Positions 43,993 to 55,900 of a stretch of 64,000 bases of DNA are shown one piece after another. The stretch is taken from NCBI RefSeq assembly GCF_035961655.1, contig NZ_CP108393.1:7401501-7465500 (forward strand), in the 5' to 3' direction. Under the pieces are notes generated by a model. The model made no database searches. It saw only the letters and a program-made list of their open reading frames with translations, and was not told where the DNA came from. Position 1 is the stretch's first letter. Every line of letters begins with the position of its first letter. The position numbers were made by a program, and so were the translations under genes. The DNA comes from Streptomyces sp. NBC_01317 (GTDB lineage: Bacteria; Actinomycetota; Actinomycetes; Streptomycetales; Streptomycetaceae).

Positions 43993-46900
43993 ATGATGAA
44001 CGGTCAGGCTGATTACGAACTGCCACTCTTCCATTCCCAAGAGGGAATTCTGCTGGCGCAGCGCATGGAAGACTCGCGTCGCCTCTACAACGTCGGCCAG
44101 TACATCGAAATCGCCGGCGCCGTCGATCGCCAACTCTTCGAGCGGGCTTTGCGGCAGGCCGTCGCGGAGACGGAGATCCTGCGCGTGAAACTCGTGGCAG
44201 ACGGCGACCGCGTCGTACAGCGGTTCGCCGGCGATCCCGGGACAGGAGAGGAACACGGGGCCATGCTTCTCGTGGACCTCAGCGCGGAGAGCGACCCCGA
44301 CGAAGCCGCAGAAACATGGATGCGGGCGGAACTGCACCAGGTCGGCGACCCCACCGAGAGTCGGCTCTTCTCCCATGCCCTCCTCCGTCTCGCCCCCGAC
44401 CGCTACGGCTGGTTCCAGCGTTACAACCACTTGCTGATGGACGCGTACGGCTGCTCACTCATCGGCCGCCGCGTGGCGAAGATCTACACAGCCCTCCTGA
44501 ACGGTGACACCTGCCTGCCCCCCGGTCACGCGCCTCTCCGCGAACTACGACGGCAGGAGTCCGACTACCGCGCCTCCGACGAGTACAACAACGACCTCCA
44601 GTACTGGACCGACCACTTCGCGGACCGGCCCGAACCCGTGAGCATCCCGGGGCAGCGCTCCGACGGGCCCGACGAAGTCCTCCGGCGAACGGGCCACCTG
44701 CCTCCCGCCTCGGTCGAGGCCTTGCACCGGGCCGCCGCTCTGACCAAGGTGAGCTGGCCCCGCCTGGTCGTCGCGGCCGTCGCCGCTTTCACGAGCCGGC
44801 TCGGCGGCACGGACGAGGCCCTCCTCAGCCTCCCGGTCTCGGTCCGCACCACCGCACAGGCACGACGAACCCCGGTGACGACCGCGAACGTGCTCCCGGT
44901 CCGCCTCCCCGTGACCGCCGACACCACACTCGTCGAACTCGCCCGGCTCGCCGAGCGGGAAGTCGGCGGCCTGGTCGAGCACCAGCGCTTCCGCGGCGAG
45001 TGGCTGCGCCGGACGGCCGGCTGGCCCACGGGCATTCGCTGGCAGTTCGGCCCGTACGTCAACATCATGCCGATCGGCGAAACCCTCCGCTTCGGTGAGC
45101 ACAGGGCCGTCGTGCAGGAGCGGTCGAACCGGCGCGTCGAAGAATTCGGCGTCCTGGTGAGCGGCTGGTCGGACGACGACGGAATGCGCGTCACCTTCGA
45201 AGCCAATTCCCGCCTGTACGACGCCCGGTGGCTCCACTCCGCCCACGCCTCCTTCCTCCACTTCCTGGAACGTGTGCTGGCTGATCCGTTGGTGGCGGTG
45301 GGGCGGGTTGATGTGGTGGGGGAGGTTGAGCGGGAGCTTGTGGTTGGGGGGTTCAACGATACGGGGCGGCCTGTGGTGGGTGGGTCGTTGTTGGAGTTGT
45401 TCGGCTCGCATGTTCGTGCGTGTCCGGGGGCGGTGGCGGTTCGGTCGGGCTCGGAGGTTTTGTCGTATGCGGAGTTGGACGAGCGTTCGGACCGGTTGGC
45501 CAGATTCCTGGTGAGTGTGGGTGTGGGGCGTGAAGGGGTGGTGGGTCTGTGCCTGCCGCGTGGGGTGGATGTGGTGGTGGGGGAGCTGGCGGTGTGGAAG
45601 GCCGGTGGGGCTTTCGTGCCGCTTGATCCTGAGTATCCGTCCGATCGGTTGCGGTACATGATCGGGAACAGTGGTGCGGGTGTGGTCCTTGCGACGGCGG
45701 AGACGTCGGCCCGGGTGCCTGCGGGGCCGGCCCGCGTTGTTCTGCTTGAGGAAGTCCCTGCTGCGCCTGATCCGGTCGTGTTGCCGGGTGTGACGGATCC
45801 GGACCAGCTCGCGTATGTGATCTATACCTCTGGGTCGACGGGTCGGCCCAAAGGCGTGGCGGTGGGGCATCGGGGTGTGGTGAACCTGGTGGGGGCGATG
45901 GCTCCGGTGTTGGGTGCGGGTCCTGGTGTGGTGACGTTGCAGTTCGCTTCGTTCAGTTTTGATGCGGCGATCCTGGATGTGGCGGTGGTGCTGGGTTCGG
46001 GTGGCACGTTGGCGATCGCGACGGGTGAGGAGCGTGCGGAGCCGGGTGCGTTGGCGGGGATGATCGCGGCCCACGGCGTCTCCACGGCCAGCGTGGTGCC
46101 CTCTCTCCTCGGGGTTCTGGATCCCGAGCAGGTGTCGGGAGTGAAGACCTGGGTGTTAGGCGCAGAGCGCCTGACCGCGGATCTCGCTGCCCGGTGGGTG
46201 CCTGGGGCGAAGGTGGTCAACACGTACGGGCCGACCGAGGCGACCGTCATGGTCACTGCCGGGCTTGTGGCGGAGGACGTCATGCCGGCGGACGAAGCTC
46301 CTGTCATCGGCCGTCCGCTGTCGAACTCCCGTCTCTTCGTGCTGGATTCCTTCTTGCGTCCGGTTCCGCCGGGCATCACCGGGGAGGTGTATGTCGCGGG
46401 TGCGGGGCTGGCTCGTGGTTACGTTGCCCGCCCTGATCTCACGTCGGAGCGTTTTGTGGCGTGTCCGTTCGTTACCGGTGAGCGGATGTATCGCTCGGGT
46501 GATCTGGCGCGCTGGAACGGTGAGGGGGAGTTGGCGTTCGTCGGGCGGGCCGACGCGCAGGTGAAGGTGCGTGGTTTCCGTATCGAGCTGGGCGAGATCG
46601 AGGCGGTCCTCTCCGCCCATCCCGCCGTCGGTCAGGCGGTTGTTGTGGCCCGCGAGGACGGGCCCGGCGACAAGCAACTCGTCGGCTACGTGGTCGCGGC
46701 CGACGGGACGGCACTGTCCGTCGGTGACCTCCGGGCGTTCGCGGGTGAGCGGTTGCCGGAGTACATGGTGCCGGCGGTGTTCGTGACGCTGGACGCGCTG
46801 CCCCTGACCCCGAACGGGAAGGTCGACCGCTCCGCCCTGCCTGCCCCCGGTCGTGGTGAAGCCGCCGGCGGTCGTGCCCCGGCGGGTGTGGTCGAGGAGC

Positions 46901-49900
46901 TGCTCTGTGCGCTGTTCGCCGAAGTCCTCGGGCTGGAGCGCGTGGGCGCCGACGACGGCTTCTTCGAGCTGGGCGGCGACTCGATCATGTCGATGATGCT
47001 GGTGTCCGCCGCCCGGCGGGCCGGGCTGGCCATTACCGCCCGCCAGGTGTTCGAGCGTCGTACCCCCGCGTCGCTGGCAGCCGTGGCCGTTCTCGCCCGG
47101 GACGTACCGGTGGGCGGCGGTGATCCGGGCGTGGGCGACGTGCCGCTGACGCCGGTCATGCGGGAACTGATCGACCGGGTCGGCCTCGACCGCCTGAGCC
47201 AGGTCGTACAGTCCGGCGCCTTGTCCACCCCGCCCGGCCTGCGGTACGACACGCTGGTCCGAGCAGTCCAGGCGATCGTCGACCACCACGACATGTTGCG
47301 CGCCCGGCTGGAGACGGAGACCGAGCCGCAGCGGCTGGTGGTGGCCGAGCCGGGGACCGTCTCCGCCATGGCATGGGTCCGCCGCGTCGAGGTGACCTCC
47401 GCCGACCTCGATCACGTGATGGAGCGGCAGATAGAAGCCGCCGTGGACCGGCTGGATCCGTTCTCCGGGACCGTGGCACAGGTGGTGTGGCTCGACTGCG
47501 GGCCGCACGTGCCCGGTCGGCTGCTGATGACCGCACACCACCTTGTGGTCGACGCGGTGTCGTGGCGAGTGCTGCTGCCCGGTCTTGCCCACGCCTACGA
47601 GGAGTTGGCGGCCGGGCGCGAACCCGTGACGCTGCCGGTGCCGACGTCGTTCCGGCACTGGTCACGACGCTTGGCCGAACAGGCCTCCGGAGAGGCCCGG
47701 TTGGCGGAGCTTCCGCGGTGGGCGCGCCTGCTCGGCTCATCCGAGCGCCCCCTCACCGAGCAGCCGGTCGACCCCACCCGTGATCTCGTCGCCACCGTGC
47801 GTCGGGTCTCCGTGACAGTGCCGTCGGAGGTGACGTCCGCGCTGCTGACCGCCGTACCGGCCGCCTTCCGGGCCGGCATTGACGACGTCCTCCTGACCGC
47901 GTTGGGCGCGGCAGTTGCCGAGTGGCAGGGCGCCCGGAACGTGGACTCGGGGGAGGCGGACCGGGGCAACGCAAACCCGAAGGACGGGCGCTCGGAGGAC
48001 GGCGGGCTGCTGGTGGACGTGGAGAGCCACGGGCGGGAGCCGCTGACGGAGGGAATGGACCTGTCGCGCACGGTGGGGTGGTTCACCGGCGCACACCCGG
48101 TCCGGCTCGACCTCGGGAGGGCCGACGCGGCCGAGTTCCGGTCCGGCGGTCCGGCAGTCGGCCGGGCGCTGAAGCTCGTCAAGGAGCAGCTGCGGGCGGT
48201 CCCCGGCGACGGTCTTGGGCACGGCCTGCTCCGGTATCTCAACCCCGAGACCAGGGCCGTACTCGCGGAACTGCCGTCGGCGCAGATCGGCTTCAACTAC
48301 CTGGGCAGGTCTACGGCGGGCACCCCCGTGGGTACCGCCCCCGGCACCTCCGCAGGTACCTCCACCGTCACCACGCCGGGCACCTCCACCAGCACACCCA
48401 CGGACACGCCCCCCTGGACGCCGACCGCTGAACTCGCCCTCACCGCCGGCTCCGGCGGAAAGTTCCCCGTCATGCACGCGGTAGAAGCGATGGGCGAGGT
48501 GCGCGACCGCGCCGATGGCCCCGAACTCACCCTGACCGTCGCCGCGCCCGGCCGCCTGCTGGACGAAGCGGCGGCACGCGCCCTCACGGAGGGCTGGGCG
48601 GCGATGCTCGCCGGTCTGGCCGCGCACGTCACCCGATTCAGCGGCGGCGGCCGTACCCCGTCCGACTTCCCGTTGGTGGCGCTCGAACAGCACCAGGTCG
48701 AGGCGCTGGAATCCGCAGTCGACGGGCTTGTCGACGTCTGGCCGCTCGCACCGCTCCAGGAAGGACTGCTGTTCCACGCCCTCTACGACGAGCAGGCCAC
48801 GGACGTGTACGTCGAGCAGATGGTCCTCGGCCTCGAAGGCCCGTTGGACACCGGCGTACTGCGGGCTTCCTGGCAAGCCCTCCTGGACCGGCACCCGACC
48901 CTGCGGGCGGGATTCCGCCAGGTCGCCGGGGTGGAGCGACCGGTGAGGGTCGTGGTGGACGAGGTCGTGCTGCCCTGGCGGGAGGAGGACCTGTCAGGTC
49001 GGGATGAAGCCGACGCCTGGGCGGAATCGGAACGCGTCGCGATCGAGGAACGCGCACACCGCTTCGACGTGGCGCGGCCGCCCCTGCTGAGGGTACTGCT
49101 GGTCAAGACCGGGCCCGACCGCCACCGCATGCTGGTGACGCTGCACCACCTCGTACTCGACGGCTGGTCGCTGCCCGTCCTGCGCCGCGAACTGTGGGCC
49201 TGCTACGCGGCGGGCGGCAGTGCGGCCGGTCTGCCCCCGGTGACCTCCGAGGGGACCTACCTGTCCTGGCTGGCGCGGCAGGACCAGGAAGCGGCCCGGG
49301 AGGCCTGGCGCGCGGAACTGGCGGGCCTTGAGGAGCCGACGTTGGTCGCTCCCGCCGACCGGGACGACCCCGGAGCCACGTCCGAGACGGTTTCCGGCGA
49401 GGCGCCGCACCACCTCTTCGAGGCCCTCGGTGCGTTGACCCGAAGCCTGGGCGTGACCCTGAACACCGTCGTCCAGACCGCGTGGGCCCTTGTCGTCGGC
49501 CAGCTGACCGGCCGTGACGACGTGGTCTTCGGCGCCTCCGTGGCGGGCCGGCCCGCCGAACTGCCCGGCATGGAGAACATGCTCGGGCTGTTCATCAACA
49601 CCGTTCCCGTACGGGTCCCCCTCGCCCCGGAACGGACCGTCACCGACACCCTGACCGACCTCCAGGCACACCAGTCGGCGCTGCTCGACCACCAGACCCT
49701 GCGTCTCAGCGACATCCACCGCCTCGCCGGACCCGGCTCCGGCTTCGACACACTCCTCGCGTTCGAGAACTACCCGTCCCGGATGAACCCCGCGACCGCC
49801 TCGGGAACCGACGGCCAGGCCCCCGAGGGTGTGATGCTCACCGAGGCCTGGATGCGCGAGTCGGTCAACTACCCCGTCGTGCTGGTGGCCGACCCGCTCG

Positions 49901-52900
49901 ACGGGCTCCGCCTCCGCCTTTCCTATGGCACGGACATCCTCGACAGGCCCGCCGCGGAAGCCCTCCTCGGCCGCTTCCTGCACGCCCTGGAGCAGTTGGC
50001 CGCTCACCCGCACACGCCTGTCGGCCGCCTCACGCTCATGGACGGAGGCGAGCGGCGCCGGGTCACCGAGGAGTGGAACGCCACCGCGCGCCCGATGCCC
50101 TCCGGCTCTCTGCCGGAGCTGTTCCGCGCCCAGGTGGCGCGCACCCCGGACGCGGTGGCCGTGATCGAGACGGACCGCGTGTGGACGTACGCCCGACTTG
50201 CCTCGGCCGCCGATCGGGTGGCCCGCGGACTCACCGCCCGGGGGGTGCGCCGCGGCGACCTGGTCGGGGTAGCGCTGGAGCGTTCGGCGGACTACATGGC
50301 CGTGGTACTGGGAGTGCTCCAGGCGGGCGCGGGTTACGTACCGGTGGACCCGGACTGGCCGGAGCGCCGTGTGCGGTTGATGCTGGAGGACACGGTGCTG
50401 AGCGTGTCCGGGCCGCATACGGCGGACACGTCCGCCTTCGCTGACGCGGTACCGGCCGGAACGCTGCTCGCGGAGACCGGGGAGCCCGCCGCGTCCGGCC
50501 TGGGTGACAGCGGCGAGGCGCGGGTGACGGCGCGTGACGTGGCGTACGTGATGTACACCTCCGGGTCGACCGGCGTACCCAAGGGCGTGGTGGTCACGCA
50601 CGCAGACGTGGTGGCGCTCGCGCACGACAGCCGCTTCGCGCAGGGGCACGAGAGCGTCCTGGTCCATTCCGCGCAGACTTTCGACGCCTCAACGTACGAG
50701 CTGTGGGTGCCTCTCCTCCGGGGTGGGCGCGCGGTGATGGCCCCACCGGGCGTTCTGACCCCGGCACTCGCGCGCGAGTGGATCGACCGGCACGGAATCA
50801 CCGCGATGTGGCTCACCGCCGCCCTGTTCCACCTGTTCGCCCAGGACGACCCGGGCTGCCTGCGCGGGCTGCGCGAGGTGTGGACCGGTGGCGACGCGGT
50901 CCGGGCCGAAGCGGTCCTGCGGGTACGGGAGGCATGCCCCGGTCTGGTCGTCGTGGACGGATACGGCCCGACCGAGACCACCACCTTCGCCACTTCCCAC
51001 CGCCTCGAACCGATGACCCCCGTGCCGTCGGCCGTGCCCATCGGCAAGCCGCTCGACAACATGCGCACCTTCGTCCTGGACTCTTTCCTGCGGCCGGTCT
51101 CCGCCGGGCTGGCGGGGGAGCTGTACGTCGTCGGCGCCGGGGTGGCGCGGGGGTATCTGGGGCGTTCGGGGTTGACGGCGGGCCGGTTTGTGGCCTCCCC
51201 GTTCGTGCCGGGTGAGCGGATGTACCGCACCGGGGACCTGGTGCGGTGGACCGGGAACGGTGATCTGGTCTTCGTCGGCAGGGCGGACGCCCAGGTGAAG
51301 GTCCGGGGTTTCCGGGTGGAACTCGGCGAGGTGGAGGCGGTGTTGTCCGCCCATCCGGGCGTCGGGCAGGCCGTGGTTGTGGCCAGGGATGTCGGGGCCG
51401 GAGATGGCGGGGCCGCCGGCGCAGGGGGCGGGCTCCCGATTGAGAACGGGTCCGGGGAGAAGCGGCTTGTCGGGTATGTGGTGTCGGAGGGTTCCGGTGT
51501 TGATCCCTCGGCGGTGCGTGCGTATGTGGCGGGGGTTCTGCCGGAGTACATGGTTCCGGCGGTGGTGGTTGTTCTGGATGCTCTGCCGTTGACTGTGAAC
51601 GGGAAGGTGGACCGTGGTGTTCTGCCTGAGCCGGACTTTGCCGGCCGGGTGTCGGGGCGGGCGCCGGTGGGTGGGGTCGAGGAGCGGTTGTGTGCTCTGT
51701 TCGCGGAGGTTCTCGGGTTGGAGCGGGTGGGGGCTGACGACGGCTTCTTCGAGCTGGGTGGCGACTCGATCATGTCGATGCAGTTGGCGTCGCGTGCTCG
51801 TCGGGCCGGGCTGGTGATTACTCCTCGGCAGGTTTTCGAGGAGAAGACCGTCGAGCGGCTTGCGAGGGTCGCGGAGTCTCTTGTTCGTGAGGACAGCAAG
51901 CCCGCCGGTGACGTCGGGGTGGGCGAGGTGCCGTGGACCCCCGTCATGAAGGCTTTGGGAGAGCGGATCGTAGGGGCGCGGTTCACCCAGTGGGTGGTGG
52001 TGGGCGCTCCGGCGGATCTGGACCTGGATGTGTTGGGCCGTGCTGTGGGTGTGTTGTTGGACGGGCATGACATGTTGCGGGCGCGGGTGGTCGGTGGTGC
52101 GTTGACGCTGGTGGTGGGCGAGCCGGGGTCGGTGGATGCGTCTGCTCTGATCACTCGGGTCGATGCCGGTGGTGAAGGCCTTGATGTGGTGGCGGGGCGG
52201 GTGGCTCGTGGGGCTGTGGGGCGGTTGGATGCCGCGGCTGGGGTGATGGTTCAGGTGGTGTGGGTGGATGCGGGGCCGGGCCGCGTGGGTCGGCTGGTGC
52301 TGGTGGTGCATCACCTGGCAGTGGACGGGGTGTCGTGGCGGATCCTCATGGCGGATCTTGAGCGTGCGTACGAGGATCTGGCGGCGGGGCGTGCGGCGGT
52401 GCTGGAGCCGGTGGGGACGTCGTTCCGCCGGTGGGCCGGGCTGTTGGCCGAGCAGGCGAAGAGCCCGGAACGGTTCGCCGAACTGGACTCCTGGTTGGAG
52501 ATGTTGGGGGACACGGACCCCGTACTGGGCCGTCGGGAGTTGGATCCGGCGGTGGATGTCTCCAAGACGTTGCGCCGCCAGGAGTGGGTGGTGCCGGCAG
52601 ACGCGGCGGCCACATTGGTGGGGCGGACCCCGGTGGCGTTCCACTGTGGTGTGCATGAGGTGTTGCTGTCGACGCTGGCAGGGGCGGTGGGCCGGTGGCG
52701 GCCGGAAGCCGCGGACCTGTTGGTGGACGTGGAGGGGCACGGACGTGAGCCGGTCGGGGACCTCGATCTGTCGCGTACGGTCGGCTGGTTCACCAAGATT
52801 CATCCTGTACGGCTGGACGTGACCGGCATCGACCTCGCGGACGCGGCCGTGGGAGGCGCGGCGGCCGGGGGCCTTCTCAAGGCGGTCAAGGAGCAGTCCC

Positions 52901-55900
52901 GTGCCGTACCCGGTGATGGGCTCGGCTTCGGCCTGCTCCGGCACCTCAACCCGGAGGCGGCGCAGGTGCTCTCCGCGGCCCCGGCTCCCCTGATCGGCTT
53001 CAACTACCTGGGCAGGTTCGCGGCCGGCACCGGGACGGCGGCGGTGGGCGCCTGGGAGATGGCCGGTGAGACGGCCGTGGCCGGTTCCTCCAACCCCGAC
53101 ATGCCCGTGGCCCACGTGGTCGAGGTACGGGCCGTCGTGCGCGACACGGCCGACGGTCCCGAGCTGACGCTCACTCTGAGCTGGCCGGAAGCAGTCCTGG
53201 CCGATGCCGAGGCAGCGGAACTGGGCGAGACCTGGATGCGGATGCTCACGGGCCTGGCCGCGCACACGGACACCCCGGGAGCGGGCGGGCGCACGCCGTC
53301 GGACTTCCCGTTGGTGGAGGTGTCGCAGGTGGGTGTGGCGGAGCTTGAGGCTGTGGTTCCGGATCTGGTGGATGTCTGGCCTTTGTCGCCGTTGCAGGAG
53401 GGCTTGTTGTTCCATGCGGCTTATGACGGGGACGGGCCCGACGTCTATGAGGGGCAGCGGTCGCTTGTGGTGGAGGGGCCGTTGGATGTGGGGCGGTTGC
53501 GGTTGGCGTGGGGGGTGGTGTTGGAGCGGCATCCGGTGTTGAGGGCGAGTTTCCATCCGGGTGTGGCGGTGTGGGGTGGTGCGGTGCAGGTGGTGTCGGG
53601 GCGGGTGGTCCTGCCGTGGACCGTGGCGGATGTGTCGGAGTTGACGGACGTCGAGGCGACGGCCGAGGTGGAGCGGCTGTCCGCCGCCGAAAAGGCGCAC
53701 CGCTTCGATCTGACCCGGCCACCCCTGCTTCGGCTGCTCCTGATCCGGCTCGCCGAGGGCCGGCACCGCTTGGTCATTACCAGTCATCACATTGTGTTGG
53801 ATGGTTGGTCGTTGCCGGTGTTGGTGGGGGAGGTGTCGGCGGCGTATGCGGCGGGTGGTTCTGGGCGTGGGTTGCCGGTGGTGGGGTCGTATGGGGAGTA
53901 CTTGGGGTGGTTGGGGGAGCAGGACAAGGGGGCTGCTCGGGAGGTTTGGCAGGGGGAGTTGGCGGGGGTTGATGGTGCGACGTTGGTGGTGGCTGCGGAG
54001 TCGGTGCGGTCGGTGGTGGTGCCGGAGCGGGTGCGGTTCGCTTTGGAGGAGGGGTTGTCGCGGGGGTTGGGTGAGCTGGCGCGTGCGCATGGGCTGACGG
54101 TGAATACGTTGGTGCAGGGGGCGTGGGCGTTGGTTCTGGCGCGGTTGGCGGGTCGGGAGGATGTGGTGTTCGGGGCGACGGTGGCCGGCCGGCCGGCGGA
54201 GTTGCCGGGTGTGGAGTCGATGATCGGGTTGTTCATCAATACGCTGCCGGTGCGGGTGCGTCTCGACGGCGGTCGGCCCTTGCTTGGCCTGTTGGTGGAT
54301 CTTCAGGCGCGGCAGTCGGTGTTGATGTCGCATCAGCATGTGGGGTTGCAGGAGATCAACCAGTGGGTGGGTGCGGGAGCCGTTTTCGACACGTTGGTGG
54401 TGTATGAGAACTACCCGCGTGCCGCGACCGATGCCGTGACCGGCCCCGACGCCATCACCATCCGGTCCGCAGGCATCCCTCTCGACGCGGGCCACTACCC
54501 GCTGAGTCTTGTTGTGGATCCGGGACACGAGCGCCTCCACGCCGAACTCGTCTATCGGCCGGATGTGTTCGATCGGGTGCGGGCGGGTGAGGTGTTGGCG
54601 TCGTTCGTGGGGGTGTTGGAGCAGTTTGTGTCTGATTCCGGTGGGTTGGTGGGGCGGATCGGTGTGGTGGGTGGTGCCGGTCGTGAGGTGGTGGTGGACC
54701 GGTGGAATCGGACGGTGGTGCCGTGGGTGCCGGAGGTGTTGCCGGAGTTGTTCGCGCGGCGGGTGGTGTTGTCGGCGGGTGCGGTGGCGGTTGTTGGTGG
54801 TGAAGAGTTGTTGACGTATGGGGAGTTGGAGGGTCGGGCGGGTCGGTTGGGTCGGTTGTTGGTGGGGTTGGGTGTGGGGCCTGAGTGTCGGGTGGGGGTG
54901 GTGGTGGAGCGGTCGGTGGCGTTGGTGGTGTCGTTGCTGGCGGTGTCGATGGCGGGTGGTGTGTTCGTGCCGGTGGATGTGGGGTATCCGGCGGAGCGTG
55001 TGGGGTTTGTGCTGGGGGATGCGGATCCGGCGGTGGTGGTGTGCACGTCGGGGACGCGGGGCGTGGTGCCGGCGGGGTTCGGTGGCGTGGTGGTGGTACT
55101 GGATGATCCTTCGGTGCTTGCCCGGCTGGCGGAACTGGAGGGTGGCGCGATCGGGGACGGGGAGCGGTTGTCTCCGCTGCGGCCCGACCACGCCGCGTAC
55201 GTGATCTACACGTCCGGATCGACGGGCACACCCAAGGGAGTCGCCGTCCCCCACGCGGGCCTGAGCAACCTTGTCGCGGATCGCGTCCGGCGCTACCGGA
55301 TCGACGCGGACAGCGCGGTGTTCCAGCTCGTCTCACCGAGCTTCGACGTCTCGATGGCCGACATCTGGCCCGTACTGTGTGCCGGCGGACGGCTCGTCCT
55401 CGCTCCGGGACGACTCCACGACACCTCCGGTGACGAACTGGCCGACCTGATGCGTACCCGACACGTCACCCACGTCGCCGCGACCCCCACGGTGCTCGCG
55501 CAGCTGCCGGCGGACCGACTGCCCGAGCTGCGCTCCATCGTCATCGGTGGCGAGCCCGGGTCCGGGGAACTACGGCGCCGCTGGGCGGAGGGCCGTGAGC
55601 TGGTCAACGAGTACGGTGTCACCGAGGCAACGGTCGCCTCCACCGTGAGCCGGCCCCTCAGCGGAGGAGAGACACCTCCGATCGGCCGGCCCATCAACAA
55701 CACACGTGTGTACGTCCTGGACTCCTTCCTGCTTCCCGTACCGCCGGGTGTGGCGGGGGAGTTGTACATCGGGGGCGCCGGGCTGGCGCGGGGGTATCTG
55801 GGGCGTTCAGGTCTGACGGCGGGCCGGTTCGTGGCCTCTCCGTTCGTGGCGGGCGAGCGGATGTACCGCACCGGAGACCTGGTCAGCTGGACCGACGACG

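Noticed and set aside
50689..55254. 1521-codon minus-strand frame opposite NRPS1
   Set aside because: His/Arg/Pro-rich shadow of the repeated NRPS DNA, with no start signals or family similarity. The plus strand has complete NRPS motifs.
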